Shown here piece after piece: positions 1-12,444 of a stretch of 64,000 nt of DNA (position 1 is its first letter; every line of letters begins with the position of its first letter). A program made the position numbers and the translations under genes. The DNA is taken from positions 60,679,977 to 60,743,976 of the forward strand of contig OX424555.1 of NCBI GenBank assembly GCA_949152475.1, given 5' to 3'. The notes beneath the pieces are model-generated. The model did no database searches. It had not been told where the DNA came from and saw only the letters and a program-made list of their open reading frames with translations. Source of the DNA: Terebella lapidaria. Its lineage: Eukaryota > Annelida > Polychaeta > Terebellida > Terebellidae.

Positions 1-1040
1 TTGTTCAGACCTGACTTGTACAGCTCCCCTCCCCCCCCACTCCCCACCCAGAACTCAGCAAAACACCAACAGACTGGCTGCACAGCACTCAAAACATTCA
101 ACATGCTAGACGAAATTTCAGAAATCCTGCATTACGAAATATTGCCATGATTTTATAGTCCACACTTCGGTAAGCACTCAACAGAAGTTGTTCCATTACT
201 GGCAGAATACCCACTTCATTCAGCATCCAGCCTTTGATTACCCTCCAATAATGTTGATCAAATATTCATTCAGGATAATTGATATTCACTTTTGAATGAT
301 GAAATGATAATTAACCAACTATCAATAATGATCAGTAATGAGAATTCCACGCATATGCAAAAGGGATAAAGTGGTACATTCACATGCCAAAATATCAATA
401 TTGAATAGTCATAAAAAACTCATCAATGTTAACAGCAGCAAGAAAATTCAGGGTACATAATAATGGAAATGCTTTATGTATTTACAAATTTACAGAGAAC
501 TTGAAGAAGTTTCAACCGTTCTCCATGTAAACTCAAATATCTTTTTGTTTTCAGAAAACCAGTGAGTGCATGTGTCCATCAGTGCTTTATCATCTCCCCG
601 GCGGAAATAAAGATACGTAAGGATGCTTGGTCCATCAACAGACTCAAACATTTTACAACTGCACTGTACCAAGAAATGGCATAAAAGATGCATGTACAAA
701 CCAGAACAGTGTTTGATAGTCTGTCTATGATCAACCAAAACTAAGGAGCGTCATTACAATTGTGCTCCAGTAACTAAACATTACCAATGAGTATTTCGTG
801 CATCAACAATCGAGTTTTTAGTACTTTTCGTAAACAAGTAATAAAAGTTAAATATAAAAGTTAAATACTGATGTTCAGTTAAATTCTAGATATTAAGTAA
901 TCACATCATTCACACAAGTGAAGATCACCCCATACCCCAACCTTGACAAAGGTCAATGTTTGTAACATATTATAAATGAGACGGATACAACCAAATCTGT
1001 ACACTTCAGTCTTCAAAATCTGTGCATATTGTGAACTGAC
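1..1040 (-). other. Intron 3 of the Gi-alpha gene (partial)
   Basis: This stretch lies downstream, on the minus strand, of the third coding exon of the Gi-alpha gene. It begins with a good donor (gtcagt read on the minus strand at 1035-1040). I looked for the next Gi-alpha coding exons here and found none, so they must lie beyond the left edge. Nothing else is recognisable; the short open frames are not supported. Confidence 0.6.
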
Positions 1041-4000
1041 CGTTCTGTCCTGTTGTCCGAAGTCGATCTTGAGCTGGCCCATGGCCCGGATTATTGCGAT
1101 CATGCTCTGTATGGCATTGCTGTATACCACGGGACGGTAGTGTAGGCATTCTTCTTGTGAGTAGCCCTTCTCGTGAATAATTCTGTGGATGGTGAACACG
1201 ACAAGGATTTTAGCTCATATTTGGACAATTATATGGAGAATTTGGTCTATTTTAAAGATTTACTTGCTATCCAATTGTTGGCAATATTACTTACTTCATC
1301 TGTTTGACGATTGTACTTTTTCCTGACTCACCCGCACCTGTAACAAACATTCTATATATAGAAACATTCTCATGAGAAAATCAAAATTTCATGTTCAAAA
1401 CATACAATTTTCTCATGACTACTTTACATGTACATTGTATATGGGTATCAATTAAGTTGAGTCTCGAGTATATGGCATGTGATAAGTGGCACTATATCAG
1501 AGCCAGTCTTTTCACAAACATGACAAAGAACAAAAAGTATACATGTATTGAAGCCTGTTTGGTGATTATCATTGCCACCCTCAGTGCCCTGTCTCTACAA
1601 CATCAGAACAGCTATATATAGAAACAGAAATCATTTCTTTGAGAATGAAAAATTTAACAACGGAAATTAAAATCATATTTCGTCTACGATAGGAAGGAGA
1701 ACTGGTCTATAAAAACATTTCGAGATTGATGTTTAGACTGTTTCATGAAACCTGTATTCATGGCCCAGATATATAGCTGGAGGCAACAGACCTATTGAAA
1801 ATCATTAAAATTTGCAGCAGGTGTCAAGCATGACTAACTGAGCTCTATATTTCATACAGAACATATCAGTCTGACACCTGTGACAATATCTAGCAGAATG
1901 AAAGGACTGCCTGTAAGACAGATAAAGTCATTTTTTATAACACAAATTATTTCTGCACACATGCATGATAAATATATGCAATCATTATTATTATCAGAAA
2001 GGTACATGTAAAGAACAAAGAAGTGCAATGAGTTATTAATACACTTGCTAGCCTATGTCAAGACATATTAAATATGCACTTCCATAGATAAGAGGCCAAT
2101 AACTCCGAACCTAAAAACGTATTAATACAGTGAGAGATCAGAGCTTTGCACCTAATCCTTCGTTTCTGGGAAGCGAGCAGAATTTTTCCCTGACGACAAA
2201 AGTCAATAAGTTTGTTAGGAACAAACCAACCACCACAGCACAACGGCACACGATCTGACAGAGTATTTTACACGTTATCAATGTTTGTAAACCTTTAAGC
2301 AACTGCAGTTCAATAGAAATGATTTTCACTTCGACCCGACCTAGTCTGGAATATGATCACAGCTGTGGGAAAATATGCAAGAAATGGGAACTCTTGTGCA
2401 TGCGCCATGCTCGATGATGAGCGCTCCCTCATATATGCCCCCTGTATACAGAATCATGAAAACATATAGCTGTATTGATTCATTCCGGCTGCAGGGCAGG
2501 TTCCACTCGATTTCTGCATGGACGACAGGAAATAGTATATTCCATGCTGGTTCAGCATCACGCTCACCCAGTGTCAATTTGAAATGTAACAATGTAAATT
2601 GTCGAAACTGCATCACATGATATGCACACAAATATGTAGATCTCATGCTGGCAATGTCAATCTATAATAAAGTAGATAGCTGAGAATGAGGAACTGGAGA
2701 AAAAACACATTGCAGGTTTATTGTTTGAATGCAATTACCTACATGCTACAATTTATTTATTTTTGCAGGCTGGCGCCTTATCTAAAGAAGCTAATACCTC
2801 CATCAAATAGATACGTATGCATAGGTTTACTATTGTAGGGTACAGATCTGATATTGTAGGGTACAGATGTAGGGAGAATGATACACGACGAAAAACTTCA
2901 ATCACTGCTATGGAATACACGTGATGTTCGAATACACATCTCCCCCTGCATTTGTTTTGCTCACTTTGGGAATAATGATCATCCGAAGAAGGTCAATGAC
3001 AAATTTGGGATTCCAGAATAGCACTGGGCTCTCTGACATCAAAATTCTGATTAATTGATATTCAGATTAATAGATAAATCTGATTAATTGATATTATTTG
3101 AACCTTCATGGAATTATGCTAGATCTAATGCAGAGCACTCGGTAGGAATTTTCGGAAAGGAGTACCATACCCCTTGGTCTTGAAAAAAGGGGGTAAATTA
3201 GAAAATTTATGGGTAAATTTTAGCTGTACCCCTTGGCTTAGAAAAAAGAGGGGTAGGTTCTGAAATTCATGTAGAATTTTGTAATACAAATAACAGGGAA
3301 TGGAGCATTAGAACACATGTGTGGCGTCAGTACACCATGTCCATGTCACCGAATAGGCTACAGCCAGGTCAATGAAGTATTATATACATGGACGTCTTAT
3401 TAAGTGGTTTGACAAGTATTTTCACAGAAGAAAATATACTTCTGAACAAGTGAAAGTGAAACAGATTTCGGGAGCTCGGCTGTTTTTCGTACAAACACAT
3501 CGACAATGCTGTCTGTCATTCATGATGTGGGCCAAGTTTGCCCCGAAAATTATCGCGACTGAGGCGACACCTAGCGAATATAGCATACTGAATTTGTTTG
3601 ATTCGCCAGGTCGCGCTGCATGTATGGTCTTGTGCACCGCTTTTGATGACGTAGACACAAAGTTTGTTTTCAGTGGCGAAAATAAAGTTTCATGGCTATT
3701 TCTTTGTTATTTTCCCGATGCGTAGCGTACGCACTCACATATAAATCTTTGCGTGAAATGACATAAGATGTGCGTAATTACGCATTCTCCTACGCTATCG
3801 AGTGCACTGTAATGGTTGAATTTAATGTCGGAAAATGTTATTAAATAATAATCATAGAACCATTAAATATTCCAAGTTTGAACTGTGCAAACATATATAT
3901 TCCCAATTGTGCAAATTCCCAAGTATGAGCACAAGTTCAACACTATGCAGTGTATGTACAGCTGCAGGGGAGGGCGTCAGGGAGGGGGGGGGGGCTGGGG

Positions 4001-4214
4001 GCGATGCTGCCGTATCAGCGTATGGCATAGGCCTACTGGTACAACTATTGTGTATTGAGAATGATTAAGATCTCACCCAGGATCTCACGAACTCACCCAG
4101 GAGCAGAAGTTTAACCTCTCTGGAGGCCCGTTCGCCGTCGGCCCGTAGGGATTTGTCTATCTGTTTCGAGCGCTCGTTGGCGGACTTGTCGTCCGTACTG
4201 GCCGCGCATCCCAT
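1041..4214 (-). CDS. GNAI: G protein alpha subunit, Gi class (first three coding exons)
   Basis: The 5' part of a heterotrimeric G-protein alpha subunit, the membrane-bound GTPase that couples receptors to inhibition of adenylyl cyclase. Three exons join in frame: 4097-4214 (118 nt), 1295-1337 (43 nt) and 1041-1182 (142 nt), 101 codons in all. The lengths 118, 43 and 142 nt match what I remember of vertebrate GNAI genes. The protein starts MGCAAS, giving Gly2 for myristoylation and Cys3 for palmitoylation. It then reads [16 protein letters not shown], the P-loop, and continues with [16 protein letters not shown] and [18 protein letters not shown], the start of the helical domain. The N-terminal RSKxID..LRA.GER pattern and the IIRAMGxLKIDFG stretch favour Gi over Go, Gq or Gs. 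The remaining exons are outside the window. The gene is divergent to the ZAR1-like gene. Confidence 0.93.
1338..4096 (-). other. Intron 1 of the Gi-alpha gene
   Basis: A 2.76-kb intron between the exon carrying the start codon and the 43-nt P-loop exon. It has a gtgagt donor at 4091-4096 and an acceptor ending in cag at 1338-1340, both read on the minus strand. It is AT-rich. The 117-codon open frame at 3372-3725 on the plus strand shows no family resemblance and is treated as chance. A C-rich/G-rich run occurs near 3965-4000. Confidence 0.7.
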
Positions 4215-4620
4215 CTTGCTTCGGCGAGATGTCTACTCGTACGAGTAACAAAAATGTCCCCGCCAAATCGCCTTGCCAATTCACTGGCTTATTTCCAACA
4301 ATCGCACACCGTCTATGGCGGTGTGTCAACGACGGTTCGTTCACTAGTATCCCGATTACACCCACAAATACATATTTCTATCCGATCGCCGGCAAATAAG
4401 CGCTTTTTACGGTCTGTTTCGAAGCGCAGCGTCCTTGGATTTGCAAATGCATGAATCAGTTTTCAAACGTCAAATTCCCGGATGTAGCAGGTGCGCGCCA
4501 CAGGTGCGCGCTCGAGCGGAGATAAACATAAACAAACACGACCACGTGGTTTCCATGCCTTTGTGTATTGTGGTACTAAGCTGCAGACATGATCATTTTC
4601 GCTTATGGCGTATATAAAAC
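4215..4620 (-). promoter_or_regulatory. Probable 5' UTR and promoter of the Gi-alpha gene
   Basis: This GC-richer stretch lies immediately upstream of the Gi-alpha start codon on the minus strand, with CpG dinucleotides and GCGCGC-type runs near 4490-4515. That is typical of a broadly expressed promoter. I can name no core element with confidence, so the call rests on position and base composition. Confidence 0.4.
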
Positions 4621-4959
4621 AAAAACAAGAATATTCACACCAAAAAATCGTATCCTTTTCTCACACAGAAATTAACAACCCATCAAACTATCTGGAATGT
4701 TCGACTCAATTAGAATCATAATGTCCAGGAAAATGCAGTATCATGACGTTTCGGCAAATATCAAATACGGTGGACAATGTGTGCTATACGAACACACATT
4801 TGTAAAAAATCTATGCAAAATTATTTTCTAAAATACTAGTACACTCTTCATAATTTTGAAAAGTATCTTCAACGACCGTCCTGACGTCGATTCCAAAGTT
4901 GGAAGTTGATCGAACTGCTTGAACCAGGGAATGACAAAAATTAGCCCAAAGGTGAAGAA

Positions 4960-5809
4960 AGGTTACCGGAGAAATTTATAGTGTTGAGCCACAATCAAAA
5001 TTTCCGTTTTGACCTTTTAGTGAAGGTCAAAATCTAGATCAACATAGAAGTCAATATATGTGCCTTCCTTCTCTTGAGTTTCTACCTTGAGGTGTTTTCT
5101 TATGAACGAAAATTAAATTTTATGAAGGAAACATTTTTTAAATGGCGAATTTTTTTTTGCTGGAAATGGCTCGAAACAGATAGTGACTTGATTTGGGAGA
5201 GAGAAAAAAATGCCGACCCGTCAAAAAATCAAGATGTGCCACGTGCAGAATGGCGATTCAAGCGAAACAAATTTCACAAAGGTATTATAAGGGAAAATGT
5301 CACAAAATCACAAAGGTATATGAGGGATATCTTATGCATGATTTTGAAAAAAAGGGAAATATTTGAACAGATTTTGATAACATGGTTGCCAAAATCCAAA
5401 AATAAGCATTTTTTTTTTTTTTACAAAATGGGTCTTTTTAACCTTTCAAGTTCATTAAAGGTCAAATTCAAGGTCACAACTGAAACCGCAATATATGATT
5501 CCCCACTAGAATGTCATTATTCCAGCTCCATCTTGAAGTATTCTAGGAAACGATTAGTAACTTAATTTGGGACGACTAAAAAATCTCCCACCAACCCGTC
5601 GATCAGCGATTAATGGGCAATGAAACTATAAAATGGCCGCCATTTCTATAAAAAAAACGCAAAAATAAAAAAAAAACCTGAGAAATACACACTAAAATAT
5701 CTTTTAGGCAAAGTTTGCGCTTGACTGCAAACTTTAAAGATGTGGACAGACAACGACGACGGATGCAACACCACGGCAATAGGTTATCGAACCAAATGTT
5801 CGGTAACCT
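4960..5809 (+). mobile_element. Non-autonomous inverted-repeat DNA element, family R, copy 1
   Basis: About 850 bp bounded by AGGTTACCGGA on the left and TTCGGTAACCT on the right, which are inverted copies of each other with one difference. The interior carries the family's signature tracts: several GACCTT/AAGGTC motifs, runs of A, 'aaaatggccgcc' stretches and a CGACGACGG-rich patch near the right end. There is no credible transposase; the 163-codon frame at 5074-5565 is AT-rich and has no recognisable domain. Related copies lie at 9410-10582 and, in reverse, at 36576-38093. Confidence 0.65.
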
Positions 5810-6418
5810 AAAAGATTAATGTAATGTAGGGTTCTTTTAATAAAAAAGAGTTGTCTGTGTAGAGTCCATTCATAAAGATGTACCTATCCAAAATTAATCG
5901 GGCTTTTTCTATCCCCTCTCCCATGAATTCCACATTAGTAGGATGTTTCTTGTACTGATTTATTTGGTAGATACCATGGACCTAGTGCAAAAGTTTTGGG
6001 ATGTTAGTGCACATAATGATACGAATTTTGTATTTGATAAAAAAAAAATTGTACAAAATATAGAAACCATACGTGTCTCGGAATTTATTATGTTGGAAGG
6101 GAAATAGTGGTTTTAACTTTCTAATAATATTCGATCGCTATCACACATACATAACAATAGATGTATTTCTGACCCTATCAATATCGTAACATCTGGGAAA
6201 CAAGAAACTACTCCTGGAATTCCCAACGTGTTTGACAGTTTGTCCATTGCATGATGAGTGGTTACGTAAGAGCAATCGGTTGTAAGTGTAAAACCACAAC
6301 TGCAAAATCAATGTCAAGTCACGCATATATCACACGGAATGACGTCAAACAAGGAAGACATTGAGAGTACATATATATTTTTCACGAAATCAGAAAGGAG
6401 GATCACAATATCTAGAGA
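5810..6418. other. Intergenic, 5' flank of the ZAR1-like gene
   Basis: AT-rich sequence between element R copy 1 and the ZAR1-like start codon. A TATA-like stretch (tacatatatattt) lies about 45 bp upstream of the ATG near 6368-6381 and could serve as a core promoter. Nothing else is supported. Confidence 0.4.
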
Positions 6419-7662
6419 ATGGGACGCGAGGGGAAATCATTCCGAAGGTTCGGACACTATGAGTGCGTTGAATGTGACTGGGAATGGACAAGCGCCTGGA
6501 CGTATTGTCGGAGGATCATAGCACGGTGAGGGTCAGCACTGTTGGCTCGCTGTCGGACTTTCGCCAGTCCGATATCGAGCCAACGAAGAGCCACAACGGG
6601 GCTGGCCAATTGGTAACTGTTGTCAGGATATGAAACACATTTGCGATATGTTAGGTATGAGTAAAATCTATGAACACAGACAATTACATTGTACTTTGTA
6701 TTGATAATGTGATAAGTAAAAACATGGATCTCATGGCTGGTATGGACAGTATCAGTTGATGCGAAACCAAACCTTAGATTGTACAGGGAATTAAAACTTT
6801 ATTTTGGTGTTGAATCTTATGCTTCTAAATGCCGAAATACAAAGATCCTTGTACGATCAATTCAGATGTTCTATTTTAGCTTCACATATAGAAACTGACC
6901 GATATCATAACGCTCTAGATAAAACAACTGACAAAATAAGAACATTGCGTATTGAGGAGATAATTTGTGTATGATAAATCAGTTGAAGATCAGATGCATT
7001 TCACTTTCCTTTTTATGAGAAATAAAGAAACCGTTCCAATCAGTTGAACCTAACAACCTTGACAATAATATTAAACCTCAGATGGAAATGAAGGTAATGT
7101 TGGATTTGAACGATAACTATAACCACTGTGATCATAACACAACGACTGTATGTGCTAACATTTACCATTTTGAAGTCACGGATAAATCATCATGGGCTGG
7201 AAATAAAACATTTTTACAATAGTTTGTACAGTGGTGATAGTTGTAAACGTTTATAGCATCATGTGACTATGATAAATGAAATATATTATATACATGTACC
7301 AAACAATATCTTCCGCTTTCAGAGGGGAAAATGGGAGGCGTCGATTAATATTCAGGCCGCTATATAGGCAAAAATGTCGACACTGTGGGGAGAGCATAGT
7401 GGCCTACAGAACTGAAGAGTTGAAATGCCCCAGGTGCCTGAACAAGTCGAGGCACTGCACGTGTGGATATCATTGTCCAAGCTGTGGCCAATCACCGGAC
7501 GAGTGTATCTGTGAGATCTGCCAAGAATGTGAGGAGCCAGAAGAGTTCTGCTCGTGTGTCCACGGCCAGAAGCCTCACCGACAGGATCTGTGTGAAAGAT
7601 GCCGCAATGGCGTCTCTTGTGCCAGACGTATGCCGAGACGTCAGGGGAACTGTCCGTGTTGA
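6419..7662 (+). CDS. ZAR1-like 3CxxC zinc-finger protein
   Basis: Two exons, 6419-6525 and 7323-7662, join in phase through a gtgagg donor and a ttccgctttcag acceptor to give 148 residues. The family (ZAR1 and ZAR1L) binds RNA in oocytes and controls maternal mRNA translation. Support comes from RFGHYECVECDWEWTSAWTYC, the first CxxC with its W-x-W-x-S-A context, then QKCRHCGESIVAYRTEELKCPRC and the hallmark KPHRQDLCERC near the C-terminus. ATG 6419 is preceded by an in-frame stop six bases upstream and sits in a strong context (aga ATG G). The long unstructured N-terminus of vertebrate ZAR1 is missing. Between the CTC motif and KPHRQDLC there is an extra cysteine-rich segment (about residues 89-121, with CPSC, CICEIC and CSC). 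An upstream exon cannot be ruled out. Confidence 0.82.
6526..7322 (+). other. Intron of the ZAR1-like gene
   Basis: A 797-bp phase-2 intron with a gtgagg donor and a pyrimidine-rich acceptor. It is AT-rich, and I see no repeat or RNA gene in it. Confidence 0.7.
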
Positions 7663-8481
7663 TGAGTGTGTTGGATTACACAATGCATGCATGTACAGTA
7701 CGTACGTGTATTGTCGGACACTCGGTCTTGACCAGACTTTGACGGGAAACAAACTTCTGGTTAAGTTTGGGACTCTACCCAAGCTCAATCAGGATTAACG
7801 TCTGTGCAAATGCTGATTTGATTGACTTCCTAATCACTGGTATTTGCAATCACTGTACATTGTACATGTACATATATGTCGCTTTGGCAGTGAATAATCT
7901 CTGACTGAACTTGATCTTATAAGATGCCAGCCCCATTTATAAGCTGCACACCATGCTCTGGAATGTCGCGCAGCACCAAAGTAATTTGGACCTGGATTTT
8001 GAGTTTTGTAGATAATGTGGCATAATGCCAATGGTCTGAATCAAGATTCTTATTGAAAAAGAAACTCTCAATTGTACATCCTGATTAGGATATCATTACC
8101 TAGGGTTAAAAATAATGATAACCTCACAAATTTCACTAATTCCAAATTTAGGGCTTTCATTTCTCCAACTGTAAAAATAGAGCTGTTCTAACTTCAAGTG
8201 GTCTCATACTTGTATTTACACTAATTAACATACTTATTTGTGATTAATTTCCCCCAAACCCATGACTGTTATACATGTAGATGTACAAGTATGTATCAAG
8301 AATTAAATAGTGTATGATGTATTGTGTATATAATACATGTATTTTGCATTTTATGTACATAACTTGTGAAGCAAAGGCTGTGAATACTTCTGAAAAGATT
8401 TTGTGATTTTGTGTTGTGTATGGTATGGCAATGTAACAAAAGAAACTTTTCTTTAGCTCGACAATTATTTATTCGTTTTAA
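7663..8481. other. Intergenic, 3' flank of the ZAR1-like gene
   Basis: This includes the ZAR1-like 3' UTR, whose end cannot be placed surely. Otherwise AT-rich sequence with no recognisable gene. Short palindromic tacatgta motifs recur (for example around 7855-7870). Confidence 0.4.
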
Positions 8482-8937
8482 GGTCATTCCTGTTCAATTT
8501 TCTGTTTCTCGTCCCAGCGTGCCTAACTTTTTGCGAAATTTTGAGAGAAAAAAACAAACAAGATAAATATGTAATATTATGGAAATAAAAGCGATTTTGA
8601 CACACAAAATTCCGCCAATCTCTGTAGAACTTACCCATATTGGTCTCGCAGTAAAACTCATCCGACTGGCTTGTGTGTATACAAGATGTATCCAGAGTTT
8701 TGAACAGATTGACATTTCAAATTAACAATTCTTACCACAAATAAGTTTCTGAGATTCAATATTAAACTATGATATATTTTCAGATGCCCAAAGACATATG
8801 TCCCCCACCCAAGCATCGTTTGCATCCAGAGAACGGTATATGGTTTTTCATATGAGGATCTGTTCGTTTTTTCCGCTCTCCCTCCTAGCTTTTGATTTTC
8901 CAAAAGACGAGAAACAAAAAATTAAACAGGAGAGGCC
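8482..8937. repeat. Short inverted-repeat element (MITE-like)
   Basis: The sequences at 8482-8513 and 8906-8937 are near-perfect inverted copies over about 30 nt (core TGTTTCTCGTC and its complement GACGAGAAACA). They bound a 456-bp AT-rich interior with no coding capacity. This is the form of a non-autonomous DNA transposon. No clear target-site duplication was identified. Confidence 0.45.
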
Positions 8938-9409
8938 TAACTTTGCATGTAGTTGGCTTGAGGGTACACTTAGCCCCCCCCCCCCAATTTTAAACCAGAG
9001 ATTGTTTGCTCTGAACAAACAATCCAGATTTATGTCACTGTATAACTTTTATTATCTGTGTTGTAAATAAATGAGTACAAACCACCAGTATGAATGGCCT
9101 ATTGATCTGATATTACTGGATCTGATAAGCCCAATGACAGACCCTATACAGATACTATCGTCATAGGACTAAGAAATGTTAACGGAGAAATGTAGAATGT
9201 TGAGCCACAACCATTTGTTTCCCCAAAATTGCCGTTTTGGCCTTTGAAGGTCACTGGTGATCAAATTAAAAGTAACCACTGAAATCACTATGTGAATTGA
9301 CATTTGAATATACCAATATTTAAGCTTTATCCAAGAAGTATTCTAGGAGTTTACTCCACAGTCCACACAACTCCCATTTTTGAAGAAAAATTAGCCCAAG
9401 GGCTAAGAT

Positions 9410-10582
9410 AGGTTACCGGACAATATATAATAGCTATTTTGTCCCGTGGCCTTGAAAATAAGGTCACGGTCAGATTTAAAGTCACGAGAGTATTCAGCAT
9501 ATATGATTCCCTATACGTTCACAATTGATTACTAAGCTGTAAATTCAGTAATAAGAGAGATATAAGTCATTTTATCCTATGACCTTGATGAAATCATGAC
9601 CTTGAAGAAATCAAAAGTCAAGTTAAAGGTCATCAGAATATATATTCAGCATATATCATTTGCTGTATGTCCACAATGGAATCCTAAGTTGTAAATTTGA
9701 TGTTAAACAAGATATTAGCCAAGTTGTCCTGTAAGACATTGAAAATGAGGTCAAAGATCAAATTCAAGGTCACGACAATATTCAGCATATATCATTTCCT
9801 ATATGTCCAAAATTGATTCCTAATTTGTAAAGTTGATAATAAGCGAGATATTAGCCATTCTGTGCTCTGACCTTGAAAATGGGGTCAAAGGTCAAATTCA
9901 AGGTCATCAGAATGTTCAGACTATACCATTTCCTATATGTGCACAATTGATTCTTTAGCTGTAGAGTCGATAATAATAAGCGAGATATTAGCCATTTTGT
10001 GCTCTGACCTTGAAAATGAGGTTAAAGGTCAAACTCAAGGTCATGACAATGATCGGCATATATCGTTTCGTATCTGTCCACAATTGATTCATAGTCTCTA
10101 ATCTCAAAATTAAGTGAAATATCAGGCATAATGTGTCCCATTATAAAGCATAGGAGAATTTAACATGAGAAAGTCCCATTTGGGACTCGTCGAAAAAATG
10201 AAAATGGCCGCTACACACAGACCGGCGATTCAGAGGCAACGAAACTTATACACGTCACAGAGTTATATGAGGGCATTCTTTTGAAACAAAAATCTCAAAA
10301 CTGTCAGACCAGTTTTTGAGAAAATGGCCGCCAAAGTCAGAAATCGGCCGTTTTCGTCGAAAATGGCCGCCATTTTGAAAAAAAAAAATGCGAAAATAAA
10401 AAAAACAACAAAATAATTTTAGGCATTTTTGTGCAAATTTTCAGACAGATTCACTTGTAAACTTTGAAGATAAAAATGTGGACGGACGACGCTGACGCCG
10501 ACGCCGACGCCGACGCCGACGACGACAGGCGTCGGACACATCGCCATGCCAATAGGTTATCGGACCATAGGTTCGGTAACCT
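9410..10582 (+). mobile_element. Non-autonomous inverted-repeat DNA element, family R, copy 2
   Basis: A 1.17-kb element running from AGGTTACCGGA to TTCGGTAACCT. Its left two-thirds is a tandem array, and its right third has 'aaaatggccgcc' tracts followed by a run of GACGCC/GACGAC units ending at the right terminus. No protein is encoded. It is the best-defined copy of the family. Confidence 0.65.
9430..10130 (+). repeat. Tandem array of about 137-bp units rich in AAGGTCA half-sites
   Basis: About five diverged units inside element R copy 2. Each runs from 'ttagccattttgt', through a gaccttgaaaatgaggtca block and 'cagcatatatcatttcctatatgtcc', to 'gataataagcgagata'. Every unit carries GACCTTGA on one side and (T)CAAGGTCA on the other; TCAAGGTCA occurs exactly near 9763, 9897 and 10033. 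Confidence 0.6.
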
Positions 10583-11060
10583 AATAGGTTAATGAAGTCA
10601 AAAATATTTTTCAATGGGCAAAAACAGTTTTCAGCTGAAAATGGATCAAAACAGTGACTTAATCAAACATTTTCGGATCAAATTTATTTTTGCCGATCTG
10701 TCAGAAAATCAAAATGGCAGCCATTGTGCCAAGCGCAGACCGTCGGTTCAAGAACAACGAAACTTATACTTATATACATCACACGGGTACATATGGGGAG
10801 TCCTATGCATCATCTGAATGAATCTAAATGTTACTGACCAGTTTTCAAGAAAATTACTACCAAAGTCCAAAAATTGTTATAAACGCTACCTTGACCTTTC
10901 AAGGTCATCGAAGAGCAAAAGAAGACCACCACTGAAACTGCAATATGGAAATGATTTCCCGTTTGAATTTGTCAATATATAAGTGTTCTAGGCGTTTTCT
11001 CCATACAGCGTCCGTTATGAAGCAAGAGTGGGTGAAATTGTCAGTCCCCCCAAAAATTTT

Positions 11061-12440
11061 CAATGGCGATTTTTCCACAGATTGCCATGCATGAATAGCG
11101 AAAATCTCAGAATTTACGCTTACACATTCCACACCACTACATTGTATTTGAATCCGGAAATTTGAGAAGCCTATGTATTCACGAAAAGTTAACCCTTCCT
11201 GCTAGAACGAATATCTATCCTACACCAAAGTGCTGACCAGAACCCCCAACCAATCCAACAAAAGATACCCCCTCCCCCCTCTCTAAAAACAACCCAAAAT
11301 AGTAACAAGGGCCCTGTAGCTCACGATCAATTTACACCGAATTATTCATCGTAGTCTGTATGATTTCTTGTATATTTATAACACAAGCCTACGCCCTGTC
11401 TTCAAGAGCTTTGTCTCGAAAGACCAATTTATATATTTTGGTCATTACAACATTCAAGCATTCCATCTTAGGTTGAGTTCAAGGTTCCCAAAAAATACAC
11501 CATAATTATCTGATTGTGTGATGTATAGGTCCTATGGTGCATACGTAGACTATAATTAGGCTTCCCCATTTTTATATGAGTAAAATACAGCATATTCACG
11601 AAATTAACAAGCGTTCATAAAGTATATGATTGGCGATTGGAGAATCTACCAGCTCTCCCGTAAGAAGTGAGCGATATCTTTTAAAGTTGAAAGAAAATAA
11701 CACTCGAATTAAAAAAAAATATGACTACATAATATATGTTTAGGATCGTGGGATCGATATTTTTTCACCAAATTTCTTCACCAAGATTTCTACCTTTGGC
11801 AATACCCCAATGTTGAAATTTGGCCCCAAATGAGATCACTGGAAATCACGCAAGTTTTAGTCTGTTTTGTTTTATGATTTGCATGACTATTAGGAATTAT
11901 ATAATATACACCAACTTGATTTCTCACCGAGAACACAAATGAGGGTGAGTTCTTTTCAAATGTGTTCCTTCCAAAGCATTGTGCAATTGGAAAATTGAAT
12001 AATAGGCCTATGCCAACTTGTGTCCAACTTGTGAAATTTAGGCATATTGGAGTAGATTACCAACTTTTTCAGTTTTAGTGGTAGAAATCTGAAATTTGGT
12101 GGAAAAATATGCTTAAATTTGTCAAATAAAATTTCAAATACATGTAAATCCGACGATCCTGAACAATTGGCATTATTGGCAAAAATCATTCTAGATTGTG
12201 TCCTGAACTGGATTTTAGGCCTGAATGTAATCTAGGACTGTAGTGCGACTTAGAAAGGGATCAGGATCATGATTTAAAATTCACAGCAAAAATACAATGT
12301 CCGGACAGCGTTTTAAAAACCAGAGAGAACCCCAGATACCAAGGAAAAACAATTGTATGATTTTCACATTCCAAGTTGTAAGTATGGGCTACCATACACT
12401 TGATCGGGGAAACACCTTTTGTGAGAAAGTCTAGATTCCC
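11061..12440. other. Intergenic, no gene seen
   Basis: AT-rich sequence between the R elements and the HUWE1 promoter. I find no credible coding exon, RNA gene or bounded repeat on either strand. Confidence 0.4.
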
Positions 12441-12444
12441 GTTA

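Larger units (their letters stand above)
9180..11060 (+). mobile_element. Older family R element split by a nested R copy
   Basis: The sequence from about 9180 (gttaacggagaaatgtag, followed by gttgagccacaa) resembles the left interior of R copy 1. The stretch from about 10590 to 11060 resembles its middle and right parts. Between them lies the complete-looking R copy 2. The simplest reading is a decayed member of the family into which a younger member inserted. The outer ends are approximate. Confidence 0.4.

Noticed and set aside
490-738. Next coding exon of the Gi-alpha gene
   Set aside because: The translation shows none of the expected helical-domain or switch-region motifs.
3372-3725. 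117-codon open frame on the plus strand in Gi-alpha intron 1
   Set aside because: No family resemblance, no splice context and no paralogue in the window.
5074-5565. 163-codon frame inside element R copy 1 as a possible transposase
   Set aside because: AT-rich, no DDE-type motifs, and not preserved in copies 2 and 3.
7463-7798. 111-codon frame overlapping the second ZAR1-like exon
   Set aside because: It is a shadow of the real Cys-rich frame, which has splice-phase and family support.
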